Of a stretch of DNA of 64,000 nucleotides, positions 19,901 to 26,496 are shown piece after piece. Position 1 is the stretch's first letter; each line of letters opens with the position of its first letter. The notes under the pieces are model-generated. The model was not told the DNA's origin and did not search any database. It was given only the letters and a program-made list of their open reading frames with translations. Both the position numbers and the translations under genes were made by a program. The DNA is from JACKOB01 sp024234575 (lineage in GTDB: Bacteria; Pseudomonadota; Gammaproteobacteria; Pseudomonadales; Oleiphilaceae): assembly GCA_051208035.1 (NCBI GenBank), contig JBPJFZ010000007.1:124001-188000 (forward strand), read 5' to 3'.

Positions 19901-20566
19901 TTCGAGAAGGCCTGAGCTGGCCAGCCATAACTGGCCTTGCGGTGTGTTCTGACAAACTTTTTCAAGCCTTGTGGTGACTTTATGCATGTAGCCAATATTA
20001 ACGGCGGTGTCTTTGTCGCGAATCACACCTGCGAGGGCAAACTGAAACATCTGCCGCAGTTTTTTCAGATGCTCAAGCATCTTTTCGTCTTGCAGACGAT
20101 GTCTGGCAGAGTTGGGTGCCTTGACTCTCGCTGCCGACAAATTAGGGGAGAATAGCGAGGTATCGCTAAGTAATGACTCGCCACGGCTGGCGCGCAGGTC
20201 ATTTAGTATTGGTAGTAATACAATCGGCAGGTCTTTCCTGCCGGAATGTAAATGCTCCAGGTACCCAGGAAGCTGCAGAATTGCCTGCATCAACACTTCT
20301 ATTGCTTCTCTGGCGCGCGCAATTTTACCTTGCAGCAAAGCCTGAGACAGGCGCTCCATTTCTTCTGCAAGCAAGGCTGCCCCGTAAAATTCCACCATTT
20401 GCAGTGTTCCGTGCACCTGGTGGATATAATTCAGGCAAAAGCGCATCTGAGCTGAGTCTTCAGAATTCTCAGCAAAGGCTTCAAGCGCTTGACGAGCTTG
20501 ATTCAATGTCTCTTCTATTTCACCGCGTACCCAATCTAGGGCAACGTAGTCATGGCCATTCCCCAT
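10976..20566 (-). CDS. chpA: ChpA hybrid chemotaxis kinase, very long, with many phosphotransfer domains
   Basis: This 3196-residue CheA-like kinase is the core of the Pil-Chp system controlling type IV pili. By the HxLKG motif, phosphotransfer domains sit at His647, His880, His1030, His1367, His1533, His1878, His2145 and His2434. One copy has Gln2298 in place of His. A degenerate N-terminal copy is at His52 (VHGTLQ). Then come the dimerisation helix, the HATPase domain (N box RNALDHG, G boxes DDGAGIR and GRGVGMD, about residues 2770-2900), a CheW-like domain, and a C-terminal receiver (MVVDDS, LLDIEMPRMDG, about 3073-3196). Acidic linkers separate the Hpt domains. Pseudomonas ChpA is about 2470 residues with eight such domains, so this one is clearly expanded. 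A GGAGA ribosome-binding site precedes the start. Confidence 0.95.
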   Translation of the reverse strand: MGNGHDYVALDWVRGEIEETLNQARQALEAFAENSEDSAQMRFCLNYIHQVHGTLQMVEFYGAALLAEEMERLSQALLQGKIARAREAIEVLMQAILQLPGYLEHLHSGRKDLPIVLLPILNDLRASRGESLLSDTSLFSPNLSAARVKAPNSARHRLQDEKMLEHLKKLRQMFQFALAGVIRDKDTAVNIGYMHKVTTRLEKVCQNTPQGQLWLASSGLLEQIIENKLALSSAVKHVLREVEHELKKLVDEHNDILVKPIPEDLLKNILYYIAKTEYSNEKIDLIRKVYELDKALLTDAEIDEERQRIRGPGKDTLSSVVIALNEELARIKDQLDLFVRGEFRSVEDLAELVPGLRQISNTMAVLGLGVPRRVLDDQTAIIQRHLDASETPDDNVIMDIAGALLYVEATLTGLAEDHPGTMAKKDSEDGELSKVHPGQVESAHDAVLREAKNGLEQAKTHIVNYIASHWDKTEIAPVPELLTSIRGGLQIIPLDKASALLESCVQFIKKVLIESNKTPDWKQLDTLADAITSIEYYLERLSDGSHDNDMILAVAEESVATLGFPAGEAPTYTEVDETADQTPQEAMAAPISSAEKETDKDLIDDEIIEIFVEEAEEVMATISEYYPKYQDDSDDRQALTELRRAFHTLKGSGRLVGATTIGDLAWSIESMLNRLIDRTLQPSGEIFSLLARVIQDLPGIIASFKDNTIASDISTHIAEAEAICGTKRPKAADPTEAEAEAEAEAEAEAEAEAEAEAEAEAEIVLPVLEPEAPVVAEVEPEEAEEAEEAEEAEEAEEAEEAEEAEDIIDYKTVTTTPDEEPEESFEEASEAEADLIDDEIIEIFVEEAEEVLATIHEYLPSYLAHPDNREALTELRRAFHTLKGSGRLVGATNAGEIAWAVENILNKIIDGSVFINEDIIALINKVTEILPDMVQDFAERRPASHDTEELIARGAALAKGELLAPMASKKTASAAPVEEDDDSLLIDPVLLEIFKSETETHLATLAEFTQRVREKGEPVAFNDNISRALHTLKGSANTANITPIAKVAVPIEKFVKDARACNILADEPIVDILDQTAEIVQKGIDQLETDPQADIEGSDDLLKDLAALQLDKLSDHTDFERKKDGESQTDPQLISIFLTEGIDILLDAERILSHWQDNPVPGEELEKLVGELTTLAQGARVAGLKDIHQLSDALEKAYERARDEDYAPSHEYLETIKEGHEALLNQMDQVAAGLATQSAPALLDKLAALAPSPVKPAAKADTPTTEAEEESHHEEIASLEDALGELDLSLEETAEDDVPEILTTAAELGDATAPESEDTNFMLDPELVEIFLEEANDLVDSTGELLHRLTLNMQDKDTLMELQRALHTLKGGARLAEIASIGDLSHELESLFERLADGRLQSKPELIDLLLASHDHLAQMVEEIASGKPCHAADEQLQQIKQYMGAGNAPEAEDQTEALEFPEDETLAEDYALPTIESEETEPVLSLALDPELVEIFLEEAVDIINNTSDLLESWRTEQSDSSYLKELQRELHTLKGGARMAEIAPIGDLSHELENLFERLVDGRMVSTNKAVELSLECHDALSSMVESVSSGETCQPANKLITRLRDLLAGNTDDAEIEETFTVDEAVSDELTTDSVEEIDAALPVEEIDMALPSETEEESLSLTDDEPEDIEAELPIDETTVDFEEAISSEDSDIAETLGTDADEAELDDIPLMEMEDEPSLLEEDSQEAEEALDTEEELATFDFSESSDDNDQDEQIEALEPVSDETDLEDIPLLEEEAEDEISVELPESLEADFTTAEDNFETTAEDDFESASLQDELSDDSDTGANAELDPELAEIFLEEAQEIIDNTGELLFQWRKSVQDLSPVTELQRELHTLKGGARMADVSAIGDLAHEMENIFERMVEGRLTPTENLAELALKCHDTLAGMVDQVASFSRVSPAPEMISALQQALSGEEVILDEDSSEQVIATIDAAEVEETDTEALDVDTAEVEETEAEESEVEITNVEEFSAEQVDNQDADESLTVESSEELIDIESELTAEDAATEPEADLPEEPETLADDIELTAEDTLPELEEVEAFEEAAEASHDSFAAEEAEGLDPELAEIFLEEARDLIDSTATLLQSWTENFADRAIVGSLQRDLHTLKGGARMADISAIGDLSHELETLFEGIVEGRINPNPDITDLMLQCHDALAGMVEAVGNSEAPQPAPELIEAVHSAITGKISEKVIEGTQKLEEIQEHETSGDLNFSTESDNILDLYLDEARESLDAANEAMDQWKKTPDNVVLAATLQSHIQTLKGGAKLADNATIATTCQLIERLLGKVLDGALEVSEACLDATSNGLLDIQQMIKSLSDGDDVNSAASVLADIQQLLDTTSASKSDEPLDEADSEVLEIFLEEANEIIESMDVSIASWAKDIHNQNFNQDLQRALHTLKGGARLANLKALGDEAHSFESILVIAGEHGDSYTDSLKENVQQRFEALNVLVDQVRQRYQSLADSAEPKASDTLPITEVDAEEQKADSLTSAIEGSTATETDERPVEQKPKTAPVVPAVADAAINVPMLKRVEGPAKPPAPQQKSNQARTASQETIRVSAPLLDELVNLAGETSITRGRLEQQISDFSHTLEEMTATIERLREQLRRMEIETEAQVLFSVEREGGGDYVDFDPLEMDRYSSIQQLSRALSESASDLMDLKDELSEKSRDAETLLLQQSRVNTELQEGLMKTRMIPFSSMVPRLRRIVRQISGELHKKVEFDVHNAEGEMDRNVLERMVAPLEHMLRNALDHGIETTDARKAAGKSESGRIDLSLSREGGDIVLRMKDDGAGIRVDAIRQKAIAQGLIKKDVQLSNHEVLQFIMQAGFSTAQKVTQISGRGVGMDVVASEIKQLGGNIAIDSEVGKGTEFTVRLPFTVSVNRALMVNTGEDFYAIPLNTIEGIVRVSAYELEEYYKPDAPLYEYAGKQYKLHYIGSLLHSEHKPKLQGQALPLPVILVRGGEQSMALQVDSLMGSREIVVKSLGPQFGSVFGASGATILGDGSVVVILDLPALIRAELSAQIKLKSSAAEEAPAPQRAYRPTRVMVVDDSVTVRKVTTRLLQRNGMEVITAKDGVDAVSILQEIKPDIMLLDIEMPRMDGFEVASFVRHDENLSDVPIVMITSRTGQKHRDRAMSIGVNEYLGKPFQEKSLLSTIEKLVKR
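18151..18231 (-). repeat. 9-bp in-frame microsatellite coding Glu-Glu-Ala repeats in chpA
   Basis: Eight perfect copies of cttcagctt (plus strand) occupy 18151-18222, followed by one imperfect copy. In the protein this is an EEA repeat at about residues 782-805, in the linker between the Hpt domains at His647 and His880. Because the unit is a multiple of three, copy-number change alters linker length without breaking the frame. Confidence 0.95.
18283..18360 (-). repeat. 6-bp in-frame microsatellite coding Glu-Ala repeats in chpA
   Basis: Thirteen perfect copies of ctgctt (plus strand) encode an alternating Glu-Ala run at about residues 736-761, in the same linker as the 9-bp repeat and only 50 bases from it. 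The perfect identity of the units at DNA level suggests recent slippage expansion. Confidence 0.95.
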
Positions 20567-20582
20567 AACTTCTCCAGTTGTT

Positions 20583-21476
20583 CTAGTTCTTGTCTGGCCT
20601 GCGGATAAAGGCGAGTGCTTTGTCGTTCTTGACTCGCTGTAAATCCGGATGCTCCCAGTCTACAATTTCTCCCTGGCCTAATATCAGGAGCCCACCAGGT
20701 ACCAATCTTTCAGCCAAACGGCTGATTATTTCCTTTCTACGCCACTTTCTGAAATAAATCAGTACGTTCTGGCAATAGATAATGTTCATTCCATGCATAG
20801 GCGCATTGCCTAACTCCAGGATATTAACTCTGGATAAGCCGACTCTTTCTTTAATAACTTTCTTCAACACAAAGAAGTCCGGCTTTTCATGAGGATCAAA
20901 ATACTTTTCTTTTAACCCCGCCTCCAGTGTCACCAGCTTTCTTGACGGATAGATACCGGCTCTGGCTTTTTCCAGTGCAGGTTTGCTGATGTCGGTTCCG
21001 GTGATGCCAAAATAATTGCGCAGCCCCAGTGTATTCATGCATTCGGTAAGCAGCATTGCCAGGGAGTAGGGCTCTTCGCCGGAGGAGCAGCCAACACTCC
21101 ACGCCTCAATCGGCGTTTTCTTTAGCTGCTCAATTGGTCTGGTGAGAACGTAATCCTTTACCAGATCCAACGCGTCGATATCCCTGTAAAAGCGTGTTTC
21201 CTGAACGGTTAAGCGGTCTACCAAAACAGACCACTCAATCAAACCTTCTGTACCGCTGTTTACCCGGCTGTAATAGTCTTCATAACTCAAACAGCCTATT
21301 TCCCGCATTCGCGACCCAAGGCTGGTCTGTAAAAATGACTTGCGGTGTGCTGGCAAGCTCAAACCTATCCTGTCCTCTAGCAAATCCTGCCACTTCTTGA
21401 AGGTTGTTTCTTCAATTGGTGGCATGGTTGTTAGAGTCCAGGCGGTACTGCTTAATTTTTCACTTGAGTCTGCCAT
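20583..21476 (-). CDS. pilK: CheR-type chemoreceptor methyltransferase PilK
   Basis: The 297-residue enzyme would methylate glutamates of the receptor PilJ using S-adenosylmethionine. The CheR N-terminal helical domain (residues 25-100) with the VDRLTVQETRFYRD segment is followed by the SAM-binding domain with EAWSVGCSSGEEPYSLAMLL and, later, NIIYCQNVLIYF, both hallmark CheR motifs. It lies between pilJ and chpA, 16 bases before chpA, as in Pseudomonas. Together with ChpB it forms the adaptation pair of the system. Confidence 0.95.
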   Translation of the reverse strand: MADSSEKLSSTAWTLTTMPPIEETTFKKWQDLLEDRIGLSLPAHRKSFLQTSLGSRMREIGCLSYEDYYSRVNSGTEGLIEWSVLVDRLTVQETRFYRDIDALDLVKDYVLTRPIEQLKKTPIEAWSVGCSSGEEPYSLAMLLTECMNTLGLRNYFGITGTDISKPALEKARAGIYPSRKLVTLEAGLKEKYFDPHEKPDFFVLKKVIKERVGLSRVNILELGNAPMHGMNIIYCQNVLIYFRKWRRKEIISRLAERLVPGGLLILGQGEIVDWEHPDLQRVKNDKALAFIRRPDKN

Positions 21477-21574
21477 TTTATGAACCAGTTACTACTTCTT
21501 ACCGGGACCTGCACACATCACAAGATTACTCTTACGGGCCTGCTTACTATTCGGTTCTGTATCTTCCGGCGCTG

Positions 21575-23617
21575 TTACACAGCCTCAGAGTCATCCTCTT
21601 CTGGCAACTTAAAGCCCGCTACCGAGTTTCGCAGCTGGTTTGCCATCTCTGCCAGATTTCCGATAGATTTCGCTGTCGCGTTGGTACCGGCAGATGTCTG
21701 GGAGGTAATTTCCTGGATGACATTCATCGTGTTGGAAATGTGGCCCGCCGAAGAAGACTGCTGTCTCGCTGCGTTGGAGATGTTCTGGATCAAATCTGCA
21801 AGGTTCATCGAAACGTTCTCGATTTCTTCCAGTGCCACACCGGCGTCTTGTGCCAATCTTGCACCGCGAACAACCTCTGCTGTGGTGTGTTCCATCGAGA
21901 TTACCGCTTCGTTGGTATCGCTTTGGATTGTTTTAACCAGCGCTTCGATCTGTTTGGTGGCCGCTGATGAACGTTCTGCAAGGCGCTGTACTTCGTCGGC
22001 AACAACCGCGAAGCCTCGTCCCGCATCACCAGCCATCGAAGCCTGGATTGCGGCGTTAAGAGAAAGGATGTTGGTCTGGTCGGCGATGTCGTTGATCAAC
22101 GATACGATATCCCCGATTTCCTGCGAAGATTCACCCAGTCGCTTGATACGTTTTGCAGTTTCCTGAATCTGTTCACGAATGGTATCCATGCCGCGTATAG
22201 TATTTTGTACAACCTCTGCACCTTTCTTCGCGATCGCAACCGACCGCTCCGCAACCGCTGATGACTCAGCGGCGTTTGAGGATACCTGGTCGATAGACAC
22301 CGCCATTTCATTTACCGCCGCCGATGCGCCGGCAATTTCTTGCGCCTGGTGCTCGGATGCATCGGCAAGGTGCATCGCTGTTGCCTGTGTTTCCTGGGCA
22401 GCTGCCGCAACCTGTACAGCCGTATCTCGAATCGCTTTTACCAGGCCTCGCATTTGGTCGATCGCGAAGTTGATAGAGTCAGCGATGGCACCGGTGAAGT
22501 CTTCTGTTACGGTTGCCTCTGTGGTCAAGTCACCATCTGCGAGGTCGGCCAGTTCATCGAGGAGTCGCAGGATCGCATTCTGGTTCTGCTCGTTCTGCTC
22601 GGTGGTTGCACGCAGACGGGCACGGCCCTCACCGATTAACTTGCCACCAATTGCCATGAGTGTGAAAACCATGATGATCACGATTCCGTATACCAGTTTC
22701 TGGTTGAAGAACCGTGTTTCGGCTTGCTTCTGGAACTGGGAAGCGAGGTTGTTTGTTTGCTCTTTTAGTTCTTGTGAACCAACAAACAAGCCGTCTGCTG
22801 CATTCCTTACTTTAAACAGTTCGGGTGATGACTCGAGAATCGCATCAACGTTTTCGTTTACGAATTCGAAGTCTTCAGCGATGGCTTCCAGACCGAAAAC
22901 CGCGTCCTGGTCTTCTACCTGGGTGATGCCCATGACGTCGTTACCTTCCAGCATACCTGCCAGCACGCGACCGAAGAGTTTGGCGTCTCGGCCGAAACGG
23001 TCAGCGGCCAGTACCGCGTTCTCGTCACCGGACAACACATCGTTAACGGTTCGCACGATACGCTCGGCTCTTAACTGTTGTCTTTCTGCTACCGAAATCT
23101 GTTCTGCCGGAGCCTGGTTTTCCAGCAGAATGTCTATCACTTCTTCATACTCAACCTGCATGGCCGGGATGGTCTCGTTGAGTGTTTCTGCGACCTGATG
23201 AAGTGAAAGAACGATATCCTGGGTTGAAAGAATCTGGTCAGCGTTACTGCGAACGTCATCCCAAAGTTTCTGTACGCCAGTTCCGACGGCTACCTTTGAA
23301 GGCGGCAGACCCGTCTCAACGTTACCATTGAGAATCAGGTTCCACAGACGGGCAAAGTCATCCCTGGAGCGTTTTAACTGGTTGAAAGCTTCCGGTTTAC
23401 CGGATGCTGCTTCCGTCGCGTTTTTGGCGATTTCCTGAGAAAGTACGCGCAAATCACTCGCGTGGCTTATGTACTCTTTGTCGTGGTCACTATCCCGGTT
23501 GATAATAACGAATACGACAATCAGTGCCAAAAACAGAACCCCGAACAGAATACCCAGACCATAAGTCATCGTATTGCTGTCTTGCCCCGTATTAAATTTT
23601 CCAGGTTTGCTTTTCAT
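21575..23617 (-). CDS. pilJ: Type IV pili chemoreceptor PilJ (methyl-accepting chemotaxis protein)
   Basis: The 680-residue receptor has an N-terminal membrane helix (about residues 20-41), a long periplasmic sensory region to about 310, a second membrane helix (VYGIVIIMVFTLMAIGG), a HAMP-like segment, and the MCP signalling domain. The signalling tip is conserved (LSLNAAIQASMAGDAGRGFA, VVADEVQRLAERS). The paired periplasmic halves follow the PilJ type IV pili receptor pattern. In relatives PilJ interacts with the major pilin and signals surface contact through PilI to ChpA. It sits between pilI and pilK. Confidence 0.95.
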   Translation of the reverse strand: MKSKPGKFNTGQDSNTMTYGLGILFGVLFLALIVVFVIINRDSDHDKEYISHASDLRVLSQEIAKNATEAASGKPEAFNQLKRSRDDFARLWNLILNGNVETGLPPSKVAVGTGVQKLWDDVRSNADQILSTQDIVLSLHQVAETLNETIPAMQVEYEEVIDILLENQAPAEQISVAERQQLRAERIVRTVNDVLSGDENAVLAADRFGRDAKLFGRVLAGMLEGNDVMGITQVEDQDAVFGLEAIAEDFEFVNENVDAILESSPELFKVRNAADGLFVGSQELKEQTNNLASQFQKQAETRFFNQKLVYGIVIIMVFTLMAIGGKLIGEGRARLRATTEQNEQNQNAILRLLDELADLADGDLTTEATVTEDFTGAIADSINFAIDQMRGLVKAIRDTAVQVAAAAQETQATAMHLADASEHQAQEIAGASAAVNEMAVSIDQVSSNAAESSAVAERSVAIAKKGAEVVQNTIRGMDTIREQIQETAKRIKRLGESSQEIGDIVSLINDIADQTNILSLNAAIQASMAGDAGRGFAVVADEVQRLAERSSAATKQIEALVKTIQSDTNEAVISMEHTTAEVVRGARLAQDAGVALEEIENVSMNLADLIQNISNAARQQSSSAGHISNTMNVIQEITSQTSAGTNATAKSIGNLAEMANQLRNSVAGFKLPEEDDSEAV

Positions 23618-23676
23618 CTTCTGGCTCCCGGCCTTATATTTTTCTTTCGGTCTTGTTTAGCGGGTATAGGACTACT

Positions 23677-24222
23677 CTACCACTGCGATACATCGAGAAA
23701 CTTTGCATCTTCAGTCATGGCAAAAGTACTAAATATTTTCCACTCTTCTTCATTTTTCTTGTACGAACCACGCACAAAGTTCTGCATGGAGGCAGCTACG
23801 TTTTCAGTGTAGGCATGGTAGCTGTCAACTGCAAAATACTGCATGCCCAAAACTCCATCGACAGCCAGACCACTAAACATTTCACCGTTTTCTATGATGA
23901 GAACGCGTTTGTCACGACTGGTGATAGGGTTGGTGGGGATTCCCAAAAAAGACGCCAGGTCCATAATAGGAAGTAATTTGCCGCGAACGTTTGCGACGCC
24001 GTACATCCAGTGTTTGACCCCGGGTATCTGGGTGAATCTGGGAACATGAAGAATTTCTGTTACTTCACCCATCGGGGCGACATATTTTTCGTTTGCAAGA
24101 ACGAACCCTATGCCGCTCCAAAGCTCTATTGCCTCTTCCTGTGCTGGCAGACCTTTGGCACAGGCTCTGCTGCGAGTTGCGATGTCCGCCAGTATCGAGA
24201 ATGGTTTGGTCATTGCCGACAT
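23677..24222 (-). CDS. pilI: CheW-like adaptor PilI
   Basis: The 181-residue protein couples the receptor PilJ to the kinase ChpA. The CheW fold is visible from about residue 35: GFVLANEKYVAPMGEVTEIL, the core VANVRGKLLPIMDL strand that contacts receptor and kinase, and a later VDGVLGMQYF segment. The first 30 residues form a predicted helix typical of PilI. It is followed after 59 bases by pilJ and preceded closely by pilH. Confidence 0.94.
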   Translation of the reverse strand: MSAMTKPFSILADIATRSRACAKGLPAQEEAIELWSGIGFVLANEKYVAPMGEVTEILHVPRFTQIPGVKHWMYGVANVRGKLLPIMDLASFLGIPTNPITSRDKRVLIIENGEMFSGLAVDGVLGMQYFAVDSYHAYTENVAASMQNFVRGSYKKNEEEWKIFSTFAMTEDAKFLDVSQW

Positions 24223-24250
24223 GATTGCCCCACGTGCATCGGTTGCTGGA

Positions 24251-24613
24251 TCAGGAAATGAGTTCGTTGATTGTTTTGATCAGATCGTCTTCATTCACAG
24301 GTTTTACCAGATAACCCTTTGCACCCTGTCTGGTTCCCCAAACACGGTCAGTTTCCTGATCTTTGGTGGTAACAATAACCACTGGAATTTTGGCAGTTTC
24401 AGGTGACCGGGTTAATTGCCGGGTAGCCTGGAAGCCATTAAGTCCTGGCATAACCACGTCCATCAGCACCAGATCGGGTTGCTCTGCTCTGGCGACAGCA
24501 ACGCCATCGGCGCCATTGTCAGCAGTGATAATTTCATGTTTGTGTTTTTCTAAAATACTGGAAATTTTTCTAACTTCCGTGGGTGAGTCATCAACTATAA
24601 GTATGCGAGCCAT
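24251..24613 (-). CDS. pilH: Single-domain response regulator PilH
   Basis: This 120-residue CheY-like receiver has the acidic pair in IVDDSPTEV, the phospho-acceptor Asp in VLMDVVMPGLNG, the conserved Thr in VIVTTKD and the Lys in YLVKPVNEDD. In Pseudomonas PilH acts as a phosphate sink or retraction regulator opposing PilG. It has no output domain. It lies between pilG and pilI in the cluster. Confidence 0.94.
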   Translation of the reverse strand: MARILIVDDSPTEVRKISSILEKHKHEIITADNGADGVAVARAEQPDLVLMDVVMPGLNGFQATRQLTRSPETAKIPVVIVTTKDQETDRVWGTRQGAKGYLVKPVNEDDLIKTINELIS

Positions 24614-24675
24614 AATTCCCCCGAGTCTCCCTGCGTATCATCGTGGTGATAGTGTAATGCCGACTGGCGGCGAAT

Positions 24676-25074
24676 CTATTGGTTGCCGGATGCAGCTGGC
24701 ACGTGAGCACGTATCGTACCCAGCAGTTCATCCTTGCTAAATGGTTTGGTTAAATACTGGTCTGATCCGACAATTCGACCTTTCGCCTTGTCGAACAGTC
24801 CATCTTTACTGGACAGCATGATGACAGGCGTTGACTTGAATGCACTGTTATTTTTTATCAGTGCACAGGTCTGGTAACCGTCGAGGCGTGGCATCATGAT
24901 ATCAACAAAGATTATATCCGGGCGGCTGTCGGCAATTTTCGCCAGCGCATCAAACCCATCTGTTGCTGTGATCACTGTACAGCCGACTTTCTTTAATAGG
25001 GTCTCGGCAGTTCGACGAATAGTCTTACTGTCATCAATCACCATAATTTTGAGATTTTCGAAATTATCATCCAT
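24676..25074 (-). CDS. pilG: Single-domain response regulator PilG
   Basis: This 132-residue CheY-like receiver is the first gene of the Pil-Chp operon. The phosphorylation pocket is intact: MVIDDSKTIRR, IIFVDIMMPRLDG, MLSSKDG and YLTKPFSKDE. In Pseudomonas phosphorylated PilG promotes pilus extension and cAMP signalling. The promoter of the operon must lie in the AT-rich 385-base gap shared with the divergent gshB gene. Confidence 0.94.
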   Translation of the reverse strand: MDDNFENLKIMVIDDSKTIRRTAETLLKKVGCTVITATDGFDALAKIADSRPDIIFVDIMMPRLDGYQTCALIKNNSAFKSTPVIMLSSKDGLFDKAKGRIVGSDQYLTKPFSKDELLGTIRAHVPAASGNQ

Positions 25075-25459
25075 TGTCTAACTGCCCTGAGATGTGTTGA
25101 GCTTTTTTCTTTATTTTATGTACCCGGCTGGGGATAAAATAAGGCAATGCCAATAAGTTAACGTGTTTTTTTAACACAGATTCATAAAGCAATCTATAAC
25201 CAACTATTATTTATAGTTTAATAACTTAATTATAGAAAGATACAGTTTGTATCTATATTGTCACCAATGTTGACTTAAGGGTTTACGACCCAATATAACA
25301 AAAGTAGCCGGCGCCTGGCGTTATCATTGCTTCTCGCTAATTTTTGCGCTAACTATTTGATATTAAATAACTCAAATAATTTTACCGGTGATCTGTATTG
25401 TTAGGCGGATCCCTCTATAAATCTAAGCATAGTACATAAATTTAAAAAGGCGGTGTTAG
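25075..25459. other. Divergent AT-rich control region between pilG and gshB
   Basis: This 385-base region is clearly more AT-rich than its surroundings and lacks any open frame of note. It must hold the promoter of the long Pil-Chp operon on the minus strand and that of gshB on the plus strand. Only the latter has a candidate I can name. No RNA gene is visible. Confidence 0.6.
25270..25299 (+). promoter_or_regulatory. Candidate sigma-70 promoter for gshB
   Basis: TTGACT at 25270-25275 and TATAAC at 25294-25299 are separated by 18 bases, a near-consensus spacing. They lie about 160 bases before gshB, implying a long leader if used. The match is by eye only. Confidence 0.35.
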
Positions 25460-26404
25460 ATGCGAATTGGCGTTGTTATGGATCCGATAGAGTCTATTAA
25501 CATAAAAAAAGACAGTACATTTGCCATGTTGCTGGAGGCCCAAAAAAGAGGCTGGCAGATCAGTTACATGGAGCTTCCTGACCTGTTTTTAGATCAGGGA
25601 GAGGCATTTGCATCGATGTCGCCCTTATCCGTAGAAGAAAATGCCGACAAATGGTTTGAGCGAGGCGAGGCTGTCACCGAGCCACTAGCAAACCTGGACT
25701 GCATTTTGATGCGTAAAGATCCCCCTGTTGACAGGGAGTTTCTTTTTGCCACGCATATTCTGGAAATGGCCGAGAGAAAAGGTTCCCTTATCGTCAACAA
25801 GCCACAAAGCCTGCGAGATTGTAATGAAAAGCTGTTTGCTACAGAGTTTCCTCAATGTTGCCCGCCGGTGCTGGTAACCAGAAATGATAAAAGAATACGT
25901 GAGTTCTATAAAACACACCGGGACATTATTCTGAAACCATTAGACAGTATGGGTGGCTCATCTATTTTTCGAGTAAAAGAAGGGGATGCCAATATTGGTG
26001 TGATCATAGAAGTGCTGACCAGACAGGGTGAGCATCAGATTATGGTGCAAAAATTTATCCCCGAAATTTCTAATGGTGATAAGCGTATTTTATTAATAGA
26101 TGGAGAGCCTGTGCCTTATGCCCTGGCGCGCATTCCGATGGCGGGCGAAAATCGTGGTAATCTTGCCGCGGGTGGCAGGGGCGTTGCGCAGCCATTATCA
26201 GACAGGGATCGCTGGATCTGTGATCAGGTCGCGCCTGTATTGAAGCAGAAAGGTCTGCTGTTCGTAGGTATCGATGTCATCGGTGATTTTCTGACGGAGA
26301 TTAACGTCACCAGTCCGACCTGTATTCGTGAAATCGACAAGGCCTACAATCTAAATATTGCGGGTATGTTAATGGACGCAATTGCTGCTAGACTGAGTGC
26401 TTGA
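25460..26404 (+). CDS. gshB: Glutathione synthetase
   Basis: The 314-residue enzyme joins gamma-glutamylcysteine and glycine with ATP to make glutathione in the cytosol. It has the full family length. Recognisable elements are the N-terminal MRIGVVMDPIESI, the ATP-grasp segment ILKPLDSMGGSSIF, and the C-terminal FVGIDVIGDFLTEINVTSPT metal- and ATP-binding part. It is preceded by an AAGGCGG ribosome-binding site. Its place next to pilG and upstream of tonB matches Pseudomonas. Confidence 0.97.
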   Translation: MRIGVVMDPIESINIKKDSTFAMLLEAQKRGWQISYMELPDLFLDQGEAFASMSPLSVEENADKWFERGEAVTEPLANLDCILMRKDPPVDREFLFATHILEMAERKGSLIVNKPQSLRDCNEKLFATEFPQCCPPVLVTRNDKRIREFYKTHRDIILKPLDSMGGSSIFRVKEGDANIGVIIEVLTRQGEHQIMVQKFIPEISNGDKRILLIDGEPVPYALARIPMAGENRGNLAAGGRGVAQPLSDRDRWICDQVAPVLKQKGLLFVGIDVIGDFLTEINVTSPTCIREIDKAYNLNIAGMLMDAIAARLSA

Positions 26405-26408
26405 GATC

Positions 26409-26430
26409 GGCCCGAGACCATATTCGGGCC
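26409..26430 (+). terminator. Hairpin directly after gshB
   Basis: A 7-bp GC-rich inverted repeat (ggcccga / tcgggcc) with an 8-base loop starts four bases after the gshB stop. No T-run follows, so it may be a weak terminator or an RNA-processing or stabilising hairpin. Confidence 0.35.
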
Positions 26431-26496
26431 CTGTACTAGCCATGGTGCCGTTGAGGTGGGTGAGAAGGAATTGCTGATGTGGGGCACAAGTAATCT

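Noticed and set aside
22179..23198. A 339-codon plus-strand frame inside pilJ
   Set aside because: It is antisense to the well-conserved receptor gene and shows no recognisable domain.
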